A stretch of 64,000 bases of DNA, from the NCBI RefSeq assembly GCF_001570945.1, contig NZ_BCSQ01000001.1:1-64000 (forward strand), read 5' to 3'. Below the pieces are notes generated by a model. The model searched no databases. It was not told the origin of the DNA and saw only the letters and a program-made list of their open reading frames with translations. The DNA comes from Janibacter anophelis NBRC 107843 (GTDB taxonomy: Bacteria; Actinomycetota; Actinomycetes; Actinomycetales; Dermatophilaceae). Positions 1 to 9,849 of the stretch are shown here, piece by piece. Position numbers and translations under genes: made by a program. Positions within the stretch are counted from its first letter, which is position 1. Each line of letters begins with the position of its first letter.

Positions 1-370
1 CCAGCCGGTCCGACTCCGCGTACCGGCTCGGCCGGGTGAAGACCCACCGGTCGAAGTCGATCTCCTTGCCCACCTGGTCGCCCGTCGGCCGGGTGATGTC
101 GACGAGCGCCGAGTAGGTCACCTCGAGCCAGCCGCTGCCGACGTCCTCGACGACGTGCAGGCGGGTGCCGTGGTTGCCGGCGAGCTCACGGGCCTCGACC
201 TGGCGGCCGGCCGCGTGGATGAGGATCTCCTCCTCGAGGATGTCGTGCGCGTTGGACACGGCAAAGGACAGCAGCGCCTCACGGACCCCATTCGTCCCAT
301 AGGCAAACTTGGTGCCTACCCGCGCCCGAAGGGGGGTGGGCGCGGCGTCGACGATCGCGAGGTCGGTCAT
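1..370 (-). CDS. Transglutaminase-like protein, N-terminal part (runs off the left edge)
   Basis: The reverse frame is open from an ATG at 370 to the window edge, giving about 123 residues starting MTDLAIVDAAPTPLRAR. It reads as the N-terminal beta-rich region that precedes the catalytic domain in bacterial transglutaminase-like proteins, ending in TRPSRYAESDRL, a stretch that in this family leads into the catalytic half. The Cys-His-Asp triad would lie outside the window, so activity cannot be judged. The gene follows arsR on the same strand but a palindromic repeat separates them, so co-transcription is doubtful. Family assignment is from recall of the conserved junction and is moderate. 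Confidence 0.55.
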   Translation of the reverse strand, partial: MTDLAIVDAAPTPLRARVGTKFAYGTNGVREALLSFAVSNAHDILEEEILIHAAGRQVEARELAGNHGTRLHVVEDVGSGWLEVTYSALVDITRPTGDQVGKEIDFDRWVFTRPSRYAESDRL

Positions 371-420
371 GGGTCCATGGGACCGCGCCGGGTGCGACCG
401 CGTCAAAACGATGGCGGCCT

Positions 421-482
421 CGCGCGCATTTCCCCGGGGAAATGCGCGAGTGGGCGCGCATCCGCCCGGGGAAATGCGCGGG
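421..482. repeat. Palindromic repeat, CCCCGGGG family, locus 1 (two copies)
   Basis: A perfect 26-bp palindrome at 423-448 has arms CGCGCATTTCCCC and its complement. A degenerate second copy lies at about 455-480. The pair sits just downstream of the arsR stop. Related palindromes occur at seven other loci in this window. Confidence 0.9.
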
Positions 483-498
483 TGGGGGCGGCGCGAGG

Positions 499-849
499 TC
501 AGGCGGGGGTGGGGACGGCCAGGAGGGCCGAGAGGGCGCCGAGGGCCTCGGGGTTGATCCGGTACCAGACATAGGTGCCGCGCCGCTCGCTGCTGACCAG
601 TCCGGCCTCGCGCAGCTGCTTGAGGTGGTGCGAGATCGTGCCGAGCGACAGGTCGAAAGCCGGCGAGATGTCGCAGACGCAGACCTCGGGCTGGGCGGCG
701 ATGAGGCTCGCCATGCGCAGCCGCGCCGGGTCGCCGAGCGCCTTGAAGACCGGAGCCAACCGCGCCGCCTCGTCCGCACTCATCGGTGACTTGGTGAGGC
801 CACCACAGCTGACGATCGGCTCGAGGGGGGTGGGCTCGCGCGGGCTCAT
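499..849 (-). CDS. arsR: ArsR/SmtB-family arsenic-responsive repressor
   Basis: This 116-residue protein has the ArsR winged-helix layout. The recognition helix region is about residues 68-91 (LSLGTISHHLKQLREAGLVS) and a metal-binding CVCD motif places Cys57 and Cys59 at the start of the DNA-binding helix, as in As(III)-sensing ArsR. An extra Cys15 lies near the N-terminus and could be a third ligand. It is divergent from acr3-arsC, the usual arrangement for a repressor of an arsenic-efflux operon, and a TTGA-N6-TCAA inverted repeat lies between them. The start at 849 is preferred; an internal ATG at 783 is an alternative. The As(III) inducer is inferred from context. Confidence 0.9.
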   Translation of the reverse strand: MSPREPTPLEPIVSCGGLTKSPMSADEAARLAPVFKALGDPARLRMASLIAAQPEVCVCDISPAFDLSLGTISHHLKQLREAGLVSSERRGTYVWYRINPEALGALSALLAVPTPA

Positions 850-858
850 GCCGCCATC

Positions 859-872
859 TTGACATGCATCAA
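859..872. promoter_or_regulatory. Candidate ArsR operator / acr3 promoter
   Basis: TTGACATGCATCAA is an inverted repeat of TTGA and TCAA with a 6-bp spacer, in the arsR-acr3 divergent gap. TTGACA here could also serve as a -35 element for acr3. ArsR binding is inferred from position and spacing. Confidence 0.5.
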
Positions 873-926
873 ACCAGGCGTCACGCTGAACTCGCTGATT
901 GGACCCCTGTCGAAGCACGAGAGCCG

Positions 927-2003
927 ATGACCTCCCCCGCCACACCCCCTTCGCGCCTGTCCGCGCTCGACCGCTGGCTGCCCCTGTGGATCGGCCTGGC
1001 CATGGCCGCCGGCCTGCTCCTCGGCCGCCTCGTCCCCGGCCTCGGCGAGGCGCTGAGCACGGTCGAGATCGACGGCATCTCGCTGCCGATCGCCATCGGG
1101 CTGCTCGTGATGATGTACCCGGTCCTGGCCAAGGTGCGCTACGACCGGCTCGACACGGTGACGGGCGACCGGCGGCTGCTCGGCTCCTCCCTCGTGCTCA
1201 ACTGGCTCGTCGGGCCCGCCCTGATGTTCGCCCTCGCGTGGCTGCTGCTGCCCGACCTGCCCGAGTACCGCACCGGCCTGATCATCGTCGGCCTCGCCCG
1301 CTGCATCGCCATGGTCATCATCTGGAACGACCTGGCCTGCGGCGACCGCGACGCCGCCGCCGTGCTCGTCGCGATCAACAGCGTCTTCCAGGTCATCGCC
1401 TTCGCCGGGCTCGGCTGGTTCTACCTGTCGGTGCTGCCCGGATGGCTGGGCCTCCAGCAGACCGCCCTCGACGTCTCGGCATGGCAGATCGCGAAGTCGG
1501 TCCTGATCTTCCTCGGCATCCCGCTGATCGCCGGGTACCTCACCCGTCGGTTCGGCGAGCGCCGGCTGGGCCGCGAGCGCTACGAGGGCAACTTCCTGCC
1601 GAGGATCGGCCCGTGGGCCCTCTACGGCCTGCTCTTCACGATCGTCATCCTCTTCGCACTCCAGGGCGAGGCCATCACCTCCCGACCCGGCGACGTCGCC
1701 CGCATCGCCCTGCCGCTCCTCGCCTACTTCGCCGTGATGTGGGGCATCGGATACCTCACCGGCCGCCTCCTCGACATGTCCTACGAGCGCACGACGACCC
1801 TCGCCTTCACCGCCGCGGGCAACAACTTCGAGCTGGCGATCGCCGTGGCCATCGCCACCTTCGGCGCGACGAGCGGCCAGGCCCTCGCCGGCGTCGTCGG
1901 TCCGCTCATCGAGGTCCCCGTCCTCGTCGGCCTGGTCTACGTCAGCCTCGCCCTCCGCACGCGCTTTACCTCCCCTTCGCCCGACCTGCAGGAGGTCCGA
2001 TGA
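927..2003 (+). CDS. acr3: ACR3-family arsenite efflux permease
   Basis: A 358-residue polytopic membrane protein with about ten hydrophobic segments. The ACR3 signature LARCIAMVIIWNDLACGD (residues 123-140) contains the conserved Cys126 of this family, plus Cys138. ACR3 proteins export As(OH)3 from the cytoplasm using the proton-motive force. The gene is divergent from arsR and its TGA overlaps the arsC ATG (ATGA), so the two are translationally coupled. The frame is open upstream to 864, but ATG 927 gives a start just before the first membrane segment; its ribosome-binding site is weak. ACR3 is distinct from the ArsB antiporter family. Confidence 0.93.
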   Translation: MTSPATPPSRLSALDRWLPLWIGLAMAAGLLLGRLVPGLGEALSTVEIDGISLPIAIGLLVMMYPVLAKVRYDRLDTVTGDRRLLGSSLVLNWLVGPALMFALAWLLLPDLPEYRTGLIIVGLARCIAMVIIWNDLACGDRDAAAVLVAINSVFQVIAFAGLGWFYLSVLPGWLGLQQTALDVSAWQIAKSVLIFLGIPLIAGYLTRRFGERRLGRERYEGNFLPRIGPWALYGLLFTIVILFALQGEAITSRPGDVARIALPLLAYFAVMWGIGYLTGRLLDMSYERTTTLAFTAAGNNFELAIAVAIATFGATSGQALAGVVGPLIEVPVLVGLVYVSLALRTRFTSPSPDLQEVR

Positions 2004-2401
2004 CCCCGTCCGTGCTCTACGTCTGCGTGCACAACGCCGGCCGCTCGCAGATGGCCGCGGCCTGGACCCGCGTGCTGTCCGGCGGCGCCGTCGAGGTGCG
2101 CTCCGCCGGCTCCGCGCCCGCCGACTCGATCAACCCGGCCGTCCACGCGGCGATGCTCGAAGAGGGCATCGACCTGTCCGCCGAGCGGCCCAAGGTCCTG
2201 ACCACCGACGCGGTGCAGGCCAGCGACGTCGTCATCACCATGGGCTGCGGGGATGCCTGCCCGATCTTCCCCGGCAAGCGCTACGAGGACTGGCAGCTCG
2301 ACGACCCCGCCGGCCAGGGCGTCGAGGCCGTGCGGCCGATCCGCGACGAGATCAAGGGGCGGGTGCGGGAGCTGCTCGCCTCGCTCGGGGTGGACGTGTG
2401 A
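2000..2401 (+). CDS. arsC: Arsenate reductase, low-molecular-weight phosphatase fold
   Basis: 133 residues with an N-terminal CVHNAGRSQMA loop, the CX5R oxyanion hole (Cys9 to Arg15) of LMW phosphatase-type arsenate reductases. Two further cysteines occur in MGCGDACP (Cys83, Cys87). WQLDDP near residue 100 supplies the usual general-acid aspartate. The enzyme reduces As(V) to As(III), which Acr3 then exports. In actinobacteria such enzymes may use mycothiol/mycoredoxin or an internal disulfide cascade; the Cys83/Cys87 pair is compatible with the latter, but this is inference. It overlaps acr3 by 4 bp and ends the operon. Confidence 0.93.
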   Translation: MTPSVLYVCVHNAGRSQMAAAWTRVLSGGAVEVRSAGSAPADSINPAVHAAMLEEGIDLSAERPKVLTTDAVQASDVVITMGCGDACPIFPGKRYEDWQLDDPAGQGVEAVRPIRDEIKGRVRELLASLGVDV

Positions 2402-2415
2402 CGGGTCACTGACCG

Positions 2416-2463
2416 GGTCTCGAGGCTCGGCCGTGGACGGCCTCGCACCTCGACCAACGGTGG
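2416..2463. repeat. REP-like repeat, TCGAGGCTCG/CACCTCGACCA family, copy A
   Basis: The element begins GGTCTCGAGGCTCG, has a central CCGTGGACGG, and ends CTCGCACCTCGACCA. It lies between the convergent arsC and ybaK-like genes. Its reverse complement matches the element at 63943-63990 nearly throughout; related copies are at 7972-8104. Confidence 0.85.
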
Positions 2464-2473
2464 GTCGCGGACC

Positions 2474-3010
2474 TCAGCCGGTCGGCTGCGCCAGGGCGAG
2501 GACCTCCGCGGTCGGCAGCGCCGCGAGCTCGGCCGCGTCGACGAGCAGCTTGGAGCCGCGCACGCCCGAGCCGACGACGACCTCGCCGGCGGCAACGACC
2601 GCCTCGTCGACGAGCACCGGCCACCCCTCCGGCAGCCCGACGGGGGTGATGCCGCCGTACTCCATGCCGGTGACCTCGACGGCCTCGTCCATCGGGGCGA
2701 AGGAGATATTGCGTGCGTCGACGTGCCGGCGCACGACGCCGTTGATGTCCGCCCGGTCCGTCGCGAGGACGAGGACGGCGGCGTGCCGCGTCTCCCCTCC
2801 TCTTCGGCCCGCGACGACGACGCAGTTGGCGGACGACTGCGGCGGCGACGCGTAGGCCTCGCAGAAGGCGGCGGTGTCCGCCAGCTCGGGGTCGATCTCG
2901 GCCACGCGGGCCGAGGGGACCGCCGCGATCGCGGCGGCGACGGGCGCGGCGAGCAGATCCGTGCGCTCGGCCGCCGGAGTCCAGGTCAGGGTGCCGGCTG
3001 CGGTGCTCAT
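2474..3010 (-). CDS. YbaK/EbsC-family aminoacyl-tRNA deacylase
   Basis: 178 residues with the YbaK/EbsC layout: an N-terminal helical part with FCEAYASPPQSSANCVVV, then a VDARNISFAP segment and the glycine-rich MEYGGITPVGLPEGWPV block typical of the fold. Family members hydrolyse mischarged Cys- or Ala-tRNA in trans. The C-terminal VVVGSGVRGSKL is also characteristic. The ATG at 3010 faces the divergent GAF regulator 58 bp away. Substrate specificity cannot be read from sequence. Confidence 0.8.
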   Translation of the reverse strand: MSTAAGTLTWTPAAERTDLLAAPVAAAIAAVPSARVAEIDPELADTAAFCEAYASPPQSSANCVVVAGRRGGETRHAAVLVLATDRADINGVVRRHVDARNISFAPMDEAVEVTGMEYGGITPVGLPEGWPVLVDEAVVAAGEVVVGSGVRGSKLLVDAAELAALPTAEVLALAQPTG

Positions 3011-3068
3011 CCCTCGACTCTAGGCCCCGCCCGGCCTACCCTGACCGGGGACCACGAGGAGGTGGCCG

Positions 3069-4277
3069 ATGGTGGAGTCGGGTCGGCGGCGCACGCTGGA
3101 GCGCGCCTGGGAGCACTGGCGCGAGGGCAGCGCGCCCGAGCAGGTGCGCCCCGAGATCCTCTCGTCGTGGCGCCGATCCGCGGAGCACCTGCCCGCGACC
3201 GTCGAGGCCGCTCCGCTGGCGGACGAAGGGGAGACCGCCAGCCTCTTCGCGGAGTCACCGCTGTCGGCCGCGGTCGCTCGGCTCGAGGGCGCGCTGCGCT
3301 CCGCTGCTGAGGACGGAGACCTCGTCGTCGCTGTCACCGACCCCCAGACACGGATCCTGTGGACCTATGGCGGGCGGGTCATGCGCAGCGCTGCCGAGCA
3401 GGTCAACTTCGTCGCCGGCGGCCGGTGGGACGAGGGCAGCGTCGGGACCAATGCGCTCAACCTCGCGCTGCGCACGGACTCCGTCTCAACCGTCTTCGCC
3501 GCCGAGCACTACGCCCCGATCATCCACAACTGGGTCTGCTGGGCCGCGCCCGTCCACGACCCGGTGACCGGTGCCCAGCTCGGGGTGCTCGACCTGTCGA
3601 CGACGTGGGACCGCAGCCACCCCATCGGCGCCGCCACCGCCCAGGCGCTGGCGCGTCTCCTCGAGACGGCGATCCCCGCCTCGTCGATCGCCTCGACGCT
3701 GACCGTGCCAGCGCACCAGGGGCTGCACCTACGGCTGCTCGGCGCGAGCGAGGTCCACCTCGACGGGTCACGGCTGCTCCTCACCCGACGCCAGGTCGAG
3801 ATCCTCGCGATCCTCGCGCTGCACCCCGACGGGCTCTCGCTCGGCGAGCTGCACGCCCACCTCTACGGCGACGAGCGGGTCTCGACGAGCACCCTGAAGT
3901 CGGAGGTCAGCCACCTGCGCTCGGCCCTCGGCGGCCGGCTCGCATCGCGCCCCTACCGACTCGACCTGCCGGTGACGAGCGATGTCGACGCCGTCCGGGC
4001 CGCCGTGCGGCGCGGCGACGCCCGGGCCGCCGTCGACGCCTACGGCGGCGACCTCGTCCCCGGGACCAGCTCGCCGCTGCTCACCGAGACGGCCGACTAC
4101 CTCGCTGTCGCCGTCCGCGAGTGCCTGCTCACCGACCCCGACCCCTCGGCGGTCCTCGCCTACAGCGAGGTCGTCGCCGACACCGAGGTGCTGCAGCGGG
4201 CGCTCGACGAGCTGGGCGATGGGCGCCACCCGGCCCGGGCACCGCTCACCGCGCGGCTGGCGGCGGTGCTGCGGTAG
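3069..4277 (+). CDS. GAF-domain transcriptional regulator with winged-helix output
   Basis: 402 residues. Residues about 10-215 resemble the sensor part of AcoR-type activators (LERAWEHWREG, ILSSWRRS, then a GAF domain with DEGSVGTNALNLAL and IHNWVCWAAPVHDP). There is no sigma-54 AAA+ domain. Residues about 220-310 look like an OmpR/SARP-type winged helix (LTRRQVEILAIL, STSTLKSEVSHLRSALGG), followed by a helical C-terminus. It lies 17 bp before pgm and upstream of an aldehyde dehydrogenase, a neighbourhood in which such GAF regulators are known to activate aldehyde or alcohol oxidation genes. The ATG has a good upstream GAGGAGG. Ligand and targets are inferred. Confidence 0.8.
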   Translation: MVESGRRRTLERAWEHWREGSAPEQVRPEILSSWRRSAEHLPATVEAAPLADEGETASLFAESPLSAAVARLEGALRSAAEDGDLVVAVTDPQTRILWTYGGRVMRSAAEQVNFVAGGRWDEGSVGTNALNLALRTDSVSTVFAAEHYAPIIHNWVCWAAPVHDPVTGAQLGVLDLSTTWDRSHPIGAATAQALARLLETAIPASSIASTLTVPAHQGLHLRLLGASEVHLDGSRLLLTRRQVEILAILALHPDGLSLGELHAHLYGDERVSTSTLKSEVSHLRSALGGRLASRPYRLDLPVTSDVDAVRAAVRRGDARAAVDAYGGDLVPGTSSPLLTETADYLAVAVRECLLTDPDPSAVLAYSEVVADTEVLQRALDELGDGRHPARAPLTARLAAVLR

Positions 4278-4294
4278 AGCGGTAGCGTCGGGCC

Positions 4295-5947
<1,653 letters not shown>

Positions 5948-6041
5948 CGACCGACCAACCTTTGGCCAACCTTCCTCGTCCTACGGTCGGCCCAGGACGA
6001 CTTCGCAACGGTGCGTCGTCGATTGACCCCAGGAGGCAGAC

Positions 6042-7565
6042 ATGGCCGTCTACAGCCCGCCCGGCAGCTCGGACTCGACCATCGAGGTCAAGGAGCAGTA
6101 CGACAACTTCATCGGTGGCGAGTGGGTCGCCCCGGTGAACGGCGAGTACTTCGACAACATCACCCCGGTGATCGGTCAGGTCTTCACCCGGGTCGCCCGT
6201 AGCACCGCCGAGGACATCGACAAGGCGCTGGACGCCGCGCACGCCGCCAAGGACGCGTGGGGCCGCACGTCGACCACCGACCGCTCCAACATCCTGCTCA
6301 AGATCGCCGACACCATCGAGGCCAACCTCGAGGACATCGCGGTCATCGAGACCTGGGACAACGGCAAGGCCGTGCGCGAGACACTCGCCGCCGACATCCC
6401 GCTCGCGGTCGACCACTTCCGCTACTTCGCCGGCGCGATCCGTGCCCAGGAAGGCAGCATCTCGGAGATCGACCACAACACGATGGCCTACCACTTTCAC
6501 GAGCCGCTCGGCGTCGTCGGCCAGATCATCCCGTGGAACTTCCCGATCCTCATGGGCGTGTGGAAGATTGCCCCGGCGCTGGCCGCCGGCAACTGCATCG
6601 TCCTCAAGCCGGCCGAGCAGACCCCGTGGTCGATCCTCAAGGTCGTCGAGCTCATCGCCGACCTGCTGCCCCCGGGCGTGCTCAACGTCGTCAACGGCTT
6701 CGGCGTCGAGGCCGGCAAGCCGCTCGCGTCCAGTCCCCGCATCGCCAAGATCGCCTTCACCGGCGAGACGACCACCGGCCGGCTGATCATGCAGTACGCC
6801 AGCCAGAACATCATCCCCGTCACCCTCGAGCTCGGCGGCAAGTCGCCCAACGTCTTCTTCGACGACGTCGCGGCCGAGCAGGACGCCTTCTACGACAAGG
6901 CACTCGAGGGCTTCACGATGTTCGCCCTCAACCAGGGCGAGATCTGCACCTGCCCCTCCCGCGCGCTCGTGCAGCAGGGCATGTACGAGCAGTTCGTCGG
7001 CGACGCCGTCAAGCGCGTCGAGGCGATCACGCAGGGCAACCCGCTCGACACCGAGACGACGATGGGCGCCCAGGCGAGCAACGACCAGTTCGAGAAGATC
7101 AAGAGCTACCTGGCGATCGGCCGCGAGGAGGGCGCCAAGGTGCTCACCGGTGGCGAGTCGGTCGACCTCGGCGGCGACCTGTCCGGCGGCTACTACATCG
7201 CGCCGACGGTCTTCGAGGGCAAGAACTCGATGCGGATCTTCCAGGAGGAGATCTTCGGACCGGTCGTCTCGCTGACCTCCTTCGCCGACGAGGACGAGGC
7301 ACTGCACATCGCGAACGACACCCTCTACGGCCTCGGCGCCGGCGTCTGGTCGCGCAGCGCCCACACCACCTTCAACATGGGTCGCGGGATCCAGGCCGGT
7401 CGCGTGTGGACCAACTGCTACCACCAGTACCCGGCCCACGCCGCCTTCGGCGGCTACAAGCAGTCCGGCATCGGTCGCGAGAACCACAAGATGATGCTCG
7501 AGCACTACCAGCAGACGAAGAACCTGCTCGTCAGCTACGACCAGAACAAGCTCGGCTTCTTCTGA
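6042..7565 (+). CDS. NAD-dependent aldehyde dehydrogenase (ExaC/acetaldehyde type)
   Basis: 507 residues with a complete ALDH fold. Visible are the cofactor-site [25 protein letters not shown], the glutamate in [12 protein letters not shown], and the catalytic cysteine in [13 protein letters not shown], which is the variant seen in ExaC/AcoD-type acetaldehyde dehydrogenases. It oxidises short aldehydes to acids. A strong AGGAGG precedes the ATG. The next gene encodes a DUF779 protein, a pairing I recall from mycobacteria (Rv0458-Rv0459), and a GAF regulator lies upstream. Substrate preference is inferred. Confidence 0.95.
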   Translation: MAVYSPPGSSDSTIEVKEQYDNFIGGEWVAPVNGEYFDNITPVIGQVFTRVARSTAEDIDKALDAAHAAKDAWGRTSTTDRSNILLKIADTIEANLEDIAVIETWDNGKAVRETLAADIPLAVDHFRYFAGAIRAQEGSISEIDHNTMAYHFHEPLGVVGQIIPWNFPILMGVWKIAPALAAGNCIVLKPAEQTPWSILKVVELIADLLPPGVLNVVNGFGVEAGKPLASSPRIAKIAFTGETTTGRLIMQYASQNIIPVTLELGGKSPNVFFDDVAAEQDAFYDKALEGFTMFALNQGEICTCPSRALVQQGMYEQFVGDAVKRVEAITQGNPLDTETTMGAQASNDQFEKIKSYLAIGREEGAKVLTGGESVDLGGDLSGGYYIAPTVFEGKNSMRIFQEEIFGPVVSLTSFADEDEALHIANDTLYGLGAGVWSRSAHTTFNMGRGIQAGRVWTNCYHQYPAHAAFGGYKQSGIGRENHKMMLEHYQQTKNLLVSYDQNKLGFF

Positions 7566-7594
7566 TCGAGCCGGACCGAAGGGAGTCCCCCGCC

Positions 7595-7969
7595 ATGGGT
7601 GCACGCGTCGACCTCACCGACGAGGCAGCAGCACTGCTCGCGAAGCTCGAGCAGCGCCACGGCCCGCTGATGTTCCACCAGAGCGGCGGTTGTTGCGACG
7701 GCTCGGCGCCGATGTGCTACCCGGCGGGGGACTTCATCACCAGCGAGGCCGACATCAACCTCGGCACGCTCACCGGTGAGGGCTTCACCCCCATCGAGTT
7801 CTGGATGAGCGTGTCGCAGTACGAGTACTGGAAGCACACCCACCTCACGGTCGACGTCGTCCCCGGCCGCGGCTCGGGCTTCTCGGTCGAGGCGCCCGAG
7901 GGCGTGCGCTTCCTCATCCGCTCGCGCCTGATGACAGAGGATGAGCTGCGGGAGTTCGACCTGCTGTAG
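7595..7969 (+). CDS. DUF779-domain protein, partner of aldehyde dehydrogenase
   Basis: 124 residues matching DUF779, with the conserved cysteine-rich HQSGGCCDGSAPMCYP, then a segment containing the EFWMSVSQYEYWKHT block and a C-terminal FLIRSRLMTEDE. It starts 29 bp after the dehydrogenase stop, with AAGGGAG upstream, and is almost certainly co-transcribed. The function is not established; the clustered cysteines (CC-x5-C) could bind metal or be redox active. The genomic coupling to aldehyde oxidation is the main clue. Confidence 0.9.
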   Translation: MGARVDLTDEAAALLAKLEQRHGPLMFHQSGGCCDGSAPMCYPAGDFITSEADINLGTLTGEGFTPIEFWMSVSQYEYWKHTHLTVDVVPGRGSGFSVEAPEGVRFLIRSRLMTEDELREFDLL

Positions 7970-7971
7970 CG

Positions 7972-8104
7972 GGCTTCGCGGCTCGCTGGCGCTCGCACCT
8001 CAGCCACCGTGGGTCGAGGTGGCCGAGCGCCAGCGAGGCCCTCGAGACCGCGCACTAGGTTTCGAGGCTCGTCGCAGAGCTCCTCACACCTCGACCACCG
8101 GTGT
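7972..8104. repeat. REP-like repeat, TCGAGGCTCG/CACCTCGACCA family, copy B (three tandem units)
   Basis: Three partial units lie head to tail and inverted between DUF779 and ilvA. The first (about 7972-8008) reads CGGCTCGCTGGCGCTCGCAC. The second (about 8002-8048) is inverted and ends CCCTCGAGACC. The third (about 8059-8103) reads TTTCGAGGCTCG to CACCTCGACCACCGG. The arms are complementary, so a cruciform or RNA hairpin is possible. Confidence 0.85.
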
Positions 8105-8162
8105 GGACGGGGCGGGTGAGACGGGTCGGGCCGGGGCGACCGGGCGCGACTACGGTGGGCAG

Positions 8163-9413
8163 GTGACCGCCCCGCTCCTCACCGCAGCCGCCGTCGACGA
8201 GGCGGCAGCCCTGCTCGCCGATGTCCTGCCGCCGACCCCGCTGCACCGCAGCGAGCGCCTGTCGGCCGCGACCGGCGCCGACGTCTGGCTCAAGCGCGAG
8301 GACCTGCAGCCGGTGCGGTCCTACAAGTTGCGAGGCGCCTTCACCCTCATCGCCCACCTCAGCGACAAGCAGCGCGCGAAGGGAGTCGTCGCCGCCTCCG
8401 CGGGCAACCACGCCCAGGGGGTCGCCTTCGCCGGCCAGCGCCTCGGCGTCAAGGCCCGGATCTACCTGCCACGCAACACTCCTCGGCAGAAGCGCGACCG
8501 CGTCGCAGCCCTCGGCGGCGACATGGTCGACGTCATCGTCACCGGTGAGGTCTACGACGACGCAGCGCGCGCAGCCGCAGCAGACGCTGCGGAGTCCGGT
8601 GCTGTCGTCGTGCCGGCCTTCGACGCCCTCGACACCATGGCCGGTCAGGGCACGGTCGCCGTCGAGATCGCCCGCCAGCTCGGCCGCACCCCCGACCTCG
8701 TCACCGTGCCCGTCGGCGGGGGCGGGCTGCTCGGCGGGATGGCGACGTGGATGGCGGCCCACTCCTCGAGCACCCGGCTCGTCGGGGTCGAGCCCGAGGA
8801 CGCCGCCTCGATGGCCGCCGCCCTGGCCGCCGGGGCCCCGGTCGACCTCGAGACGGTCTCCCCCTTCGTCGACGGGGCCGCAGTGCGCCGCGCCGGTGAC
8901 CTGACCCACGCGGCCGTCGCCGCCACCGGCACCGAGCTGACGTCGGTCGCCGAGGGCGCCATCTGCGTCGAGATGCTCGCGATGTACCAGACCGACGGGA
9001 TCATCGCCGAGCCCGCGGGCGCCATGGCGACCACGGTCCTCGCCGACCTCGACATCACGCCCGGGTCGACCGTCGTCGCCGTCGTCTCGGGCGGCAACAA
9101 CGACGTCTCCCGCTACGCCGAGATCGTCGAGCGGGCGCTCATCCACGAGGGCCGCAAGCACTACTTCCTCGTCGACTTCCCGCAGGAGCCCGGGGCGCTG
9201 CGGCGCTTCCTCGACGAAGTCCTCGGGCCGGACGACGACATCACCTTCTTCGAGTACATCAAGCGCAACAACCGCGACACGGGCACCGCGATCGTCGGCC
9301 TCGAGCTCGGCGACCCGCAGGACCTGCTGCCGCTGCTCGCGCGGATGGACACCTCGCCGCTCGGCATCGAGCGGATCCCGGCGGACAGCCCGCTCTTCCG
9401 CATCATCGGCTGA
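8163..9413 (+). CDS. ilvA: Threonine ammonia-lyase (threonine deaminase)
   Basis: 416 residues. PLP lysine lies in SYKLRGAF, SAGNHAQGVA binds the substrate carboxylate, and PVGGGGLLGG binds the PLP phosphate. The C-terminal about 80 residues (KHYFLVDFPQEPGALRRF) form the single ACT-like regulatory domain of the short biosynthetic form. It converts threonine to 2-oxobutyrate, the first step of isoleucine synthesis; the ACT-like domain would bind isoleucine/valine. The GTG at 8163 is chosen because it begins just before the conserved N-terminus; the frame is open further upstream through the repeat, which is unlikely to be translated. Confidence 0.93.
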   Translation: MTAPLLTAAAVDEAAALLADVLPPTPLHRSERLSAATGADVWLKREDLQPVRSYKLRGAFTLIAHLSDKQRAKGVVAASAGNHAQGVAFAGQRLGVKARIYLPRNTPRQKRDRVAALGGDMVDVIVTGEVYDDAARAAAADAAESGAVVVPAFDALDTMAGQGTVAVEIARQLGRTPDLVTVPVGGGGLLGGMATWMAAHSSSTRLVGVEPEDAASMAAALAAGAPVDLETVSPFVDGAAVRRAGDLTHAAVAATGTELTSVAEGAICVEMLAMYQTDGIIAEPAGAMATTVLADLDITPGSTVVAVVSGGNNDVSRYAEIVERALIHEGRKHYFLVDFPQEPGALRRFLDEVLGPDDDITFFEYIKRNNRDTGTAIVGLELGDPQDLLPLLARMDTSPLGIERIPADSPLFRIIG

Positions 9414-9424
9414 CCCGCGCTGGA

Positions 9425-9441
9425 ATACCCTCTGGGGGTAT
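9425..9441. promoter_or_regulatory. CsoR operator upstream of csoR
   Basis: The 17-bp element ATACCCTCTGGGGGTAT has 7-3-7 inverted-repeat geometry and fits the CsoR copper-box pattern. It is 36 bp before the csoR start, suggesting autoregulation. A second, more perfect copy is at 51939-51955. Confidence 0.85.
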
Positions 9442-9477
9442 GCTGTTGACCGAGTCGACACCCCACCAGGAGGACCC

Positions 9478-9759
9478 ATGGCCGGCTACAGCGGCAGCAA
9501 GGACGACTACCTCAAGCGACTGCGACGCGTCGAGGGCCAGATCCGTGGCATCTCGCGCATGGTCGAGGAGGACACCTACTGCATCGACATCCTCACCCAG
9601 GTCTCCGCGGCGACCAAGGCGCTGCAGGCCGTGAGCCTGGGCCTGCTCGAGGACCACGTCGGGCACTGCGTCGTCGACGCCGCACGCGAGTCTGACGAGG
9701 CAGCCGCGGCCAAGGTCCAGGAGGCCAGCGCCGCGATCGCGCGGCTCGTGCGGTCCTGA
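9478..9759 (+). CDS. csoR: Copper-sensing repressor CsoR
   Basis: 93 residues of the all-helical CsoR/RcnR family. The Cu(I) ligand set Cys35-His60-Cys64 is intact (DTYCIDIL; EDHVGHC), matching the C-H-C fingerprint of M. tuberculosis CsoR. RRVEGQIRGISRMVEED is the conserved first helix. Cu(I) binding releases the repressor from GC-rich palindromes such as the one 36 bp upstream. Its likely targets here are itself, copA and copZ. An AGGAGG precedes the ATG. Confidence 0.96.
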   Translation: MAGYSGSKDDYLKRLRRVEGQIRGISRMVEEDTYCIDILTQVSAATKALQAVSLGLLEDHVGHCVVDAARESDEAAAAKVQEASAAIARLVRS

Positions 9760-9783
9760 CGCCACGCCCCACCGCGACCACAC

Positions 9784-9810
9784 GCGAAGGGGGCGACGCG
9801 CCCCCTTCGC
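9784..9810. terminator. Perfect hairpin between csoR and copA
   Basis: A 12-bp perfect stem, GCGAAGGGGGCG and complement, with a 3-nt loop. There is no T-tract, so it may attenuate rather than terminate. Both stem arms contain the over-represented word CGAAGGGGG. Confidence 0.6.
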
Positions 9811-9849
9811 CTCCCCGAGGCCCCGCAGACCGAGCGAGATGATGCACCC

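Noticed and set aside
899-1999. A + strand frame overlapping acr3 that fuses into arsC
   Set aside because: The upstream part is Arg/Pro-rich shadow sequence. ArsC homology begins exactly at ATG 2000, which overlaps the acr3 stop.
8055-9479. Minus-strand frame antisense to ilvA
   Set aside because: Shadow frame with Gly/Asp/Arg bias; ilvA on the + strand has all threonine deaminase motifs.
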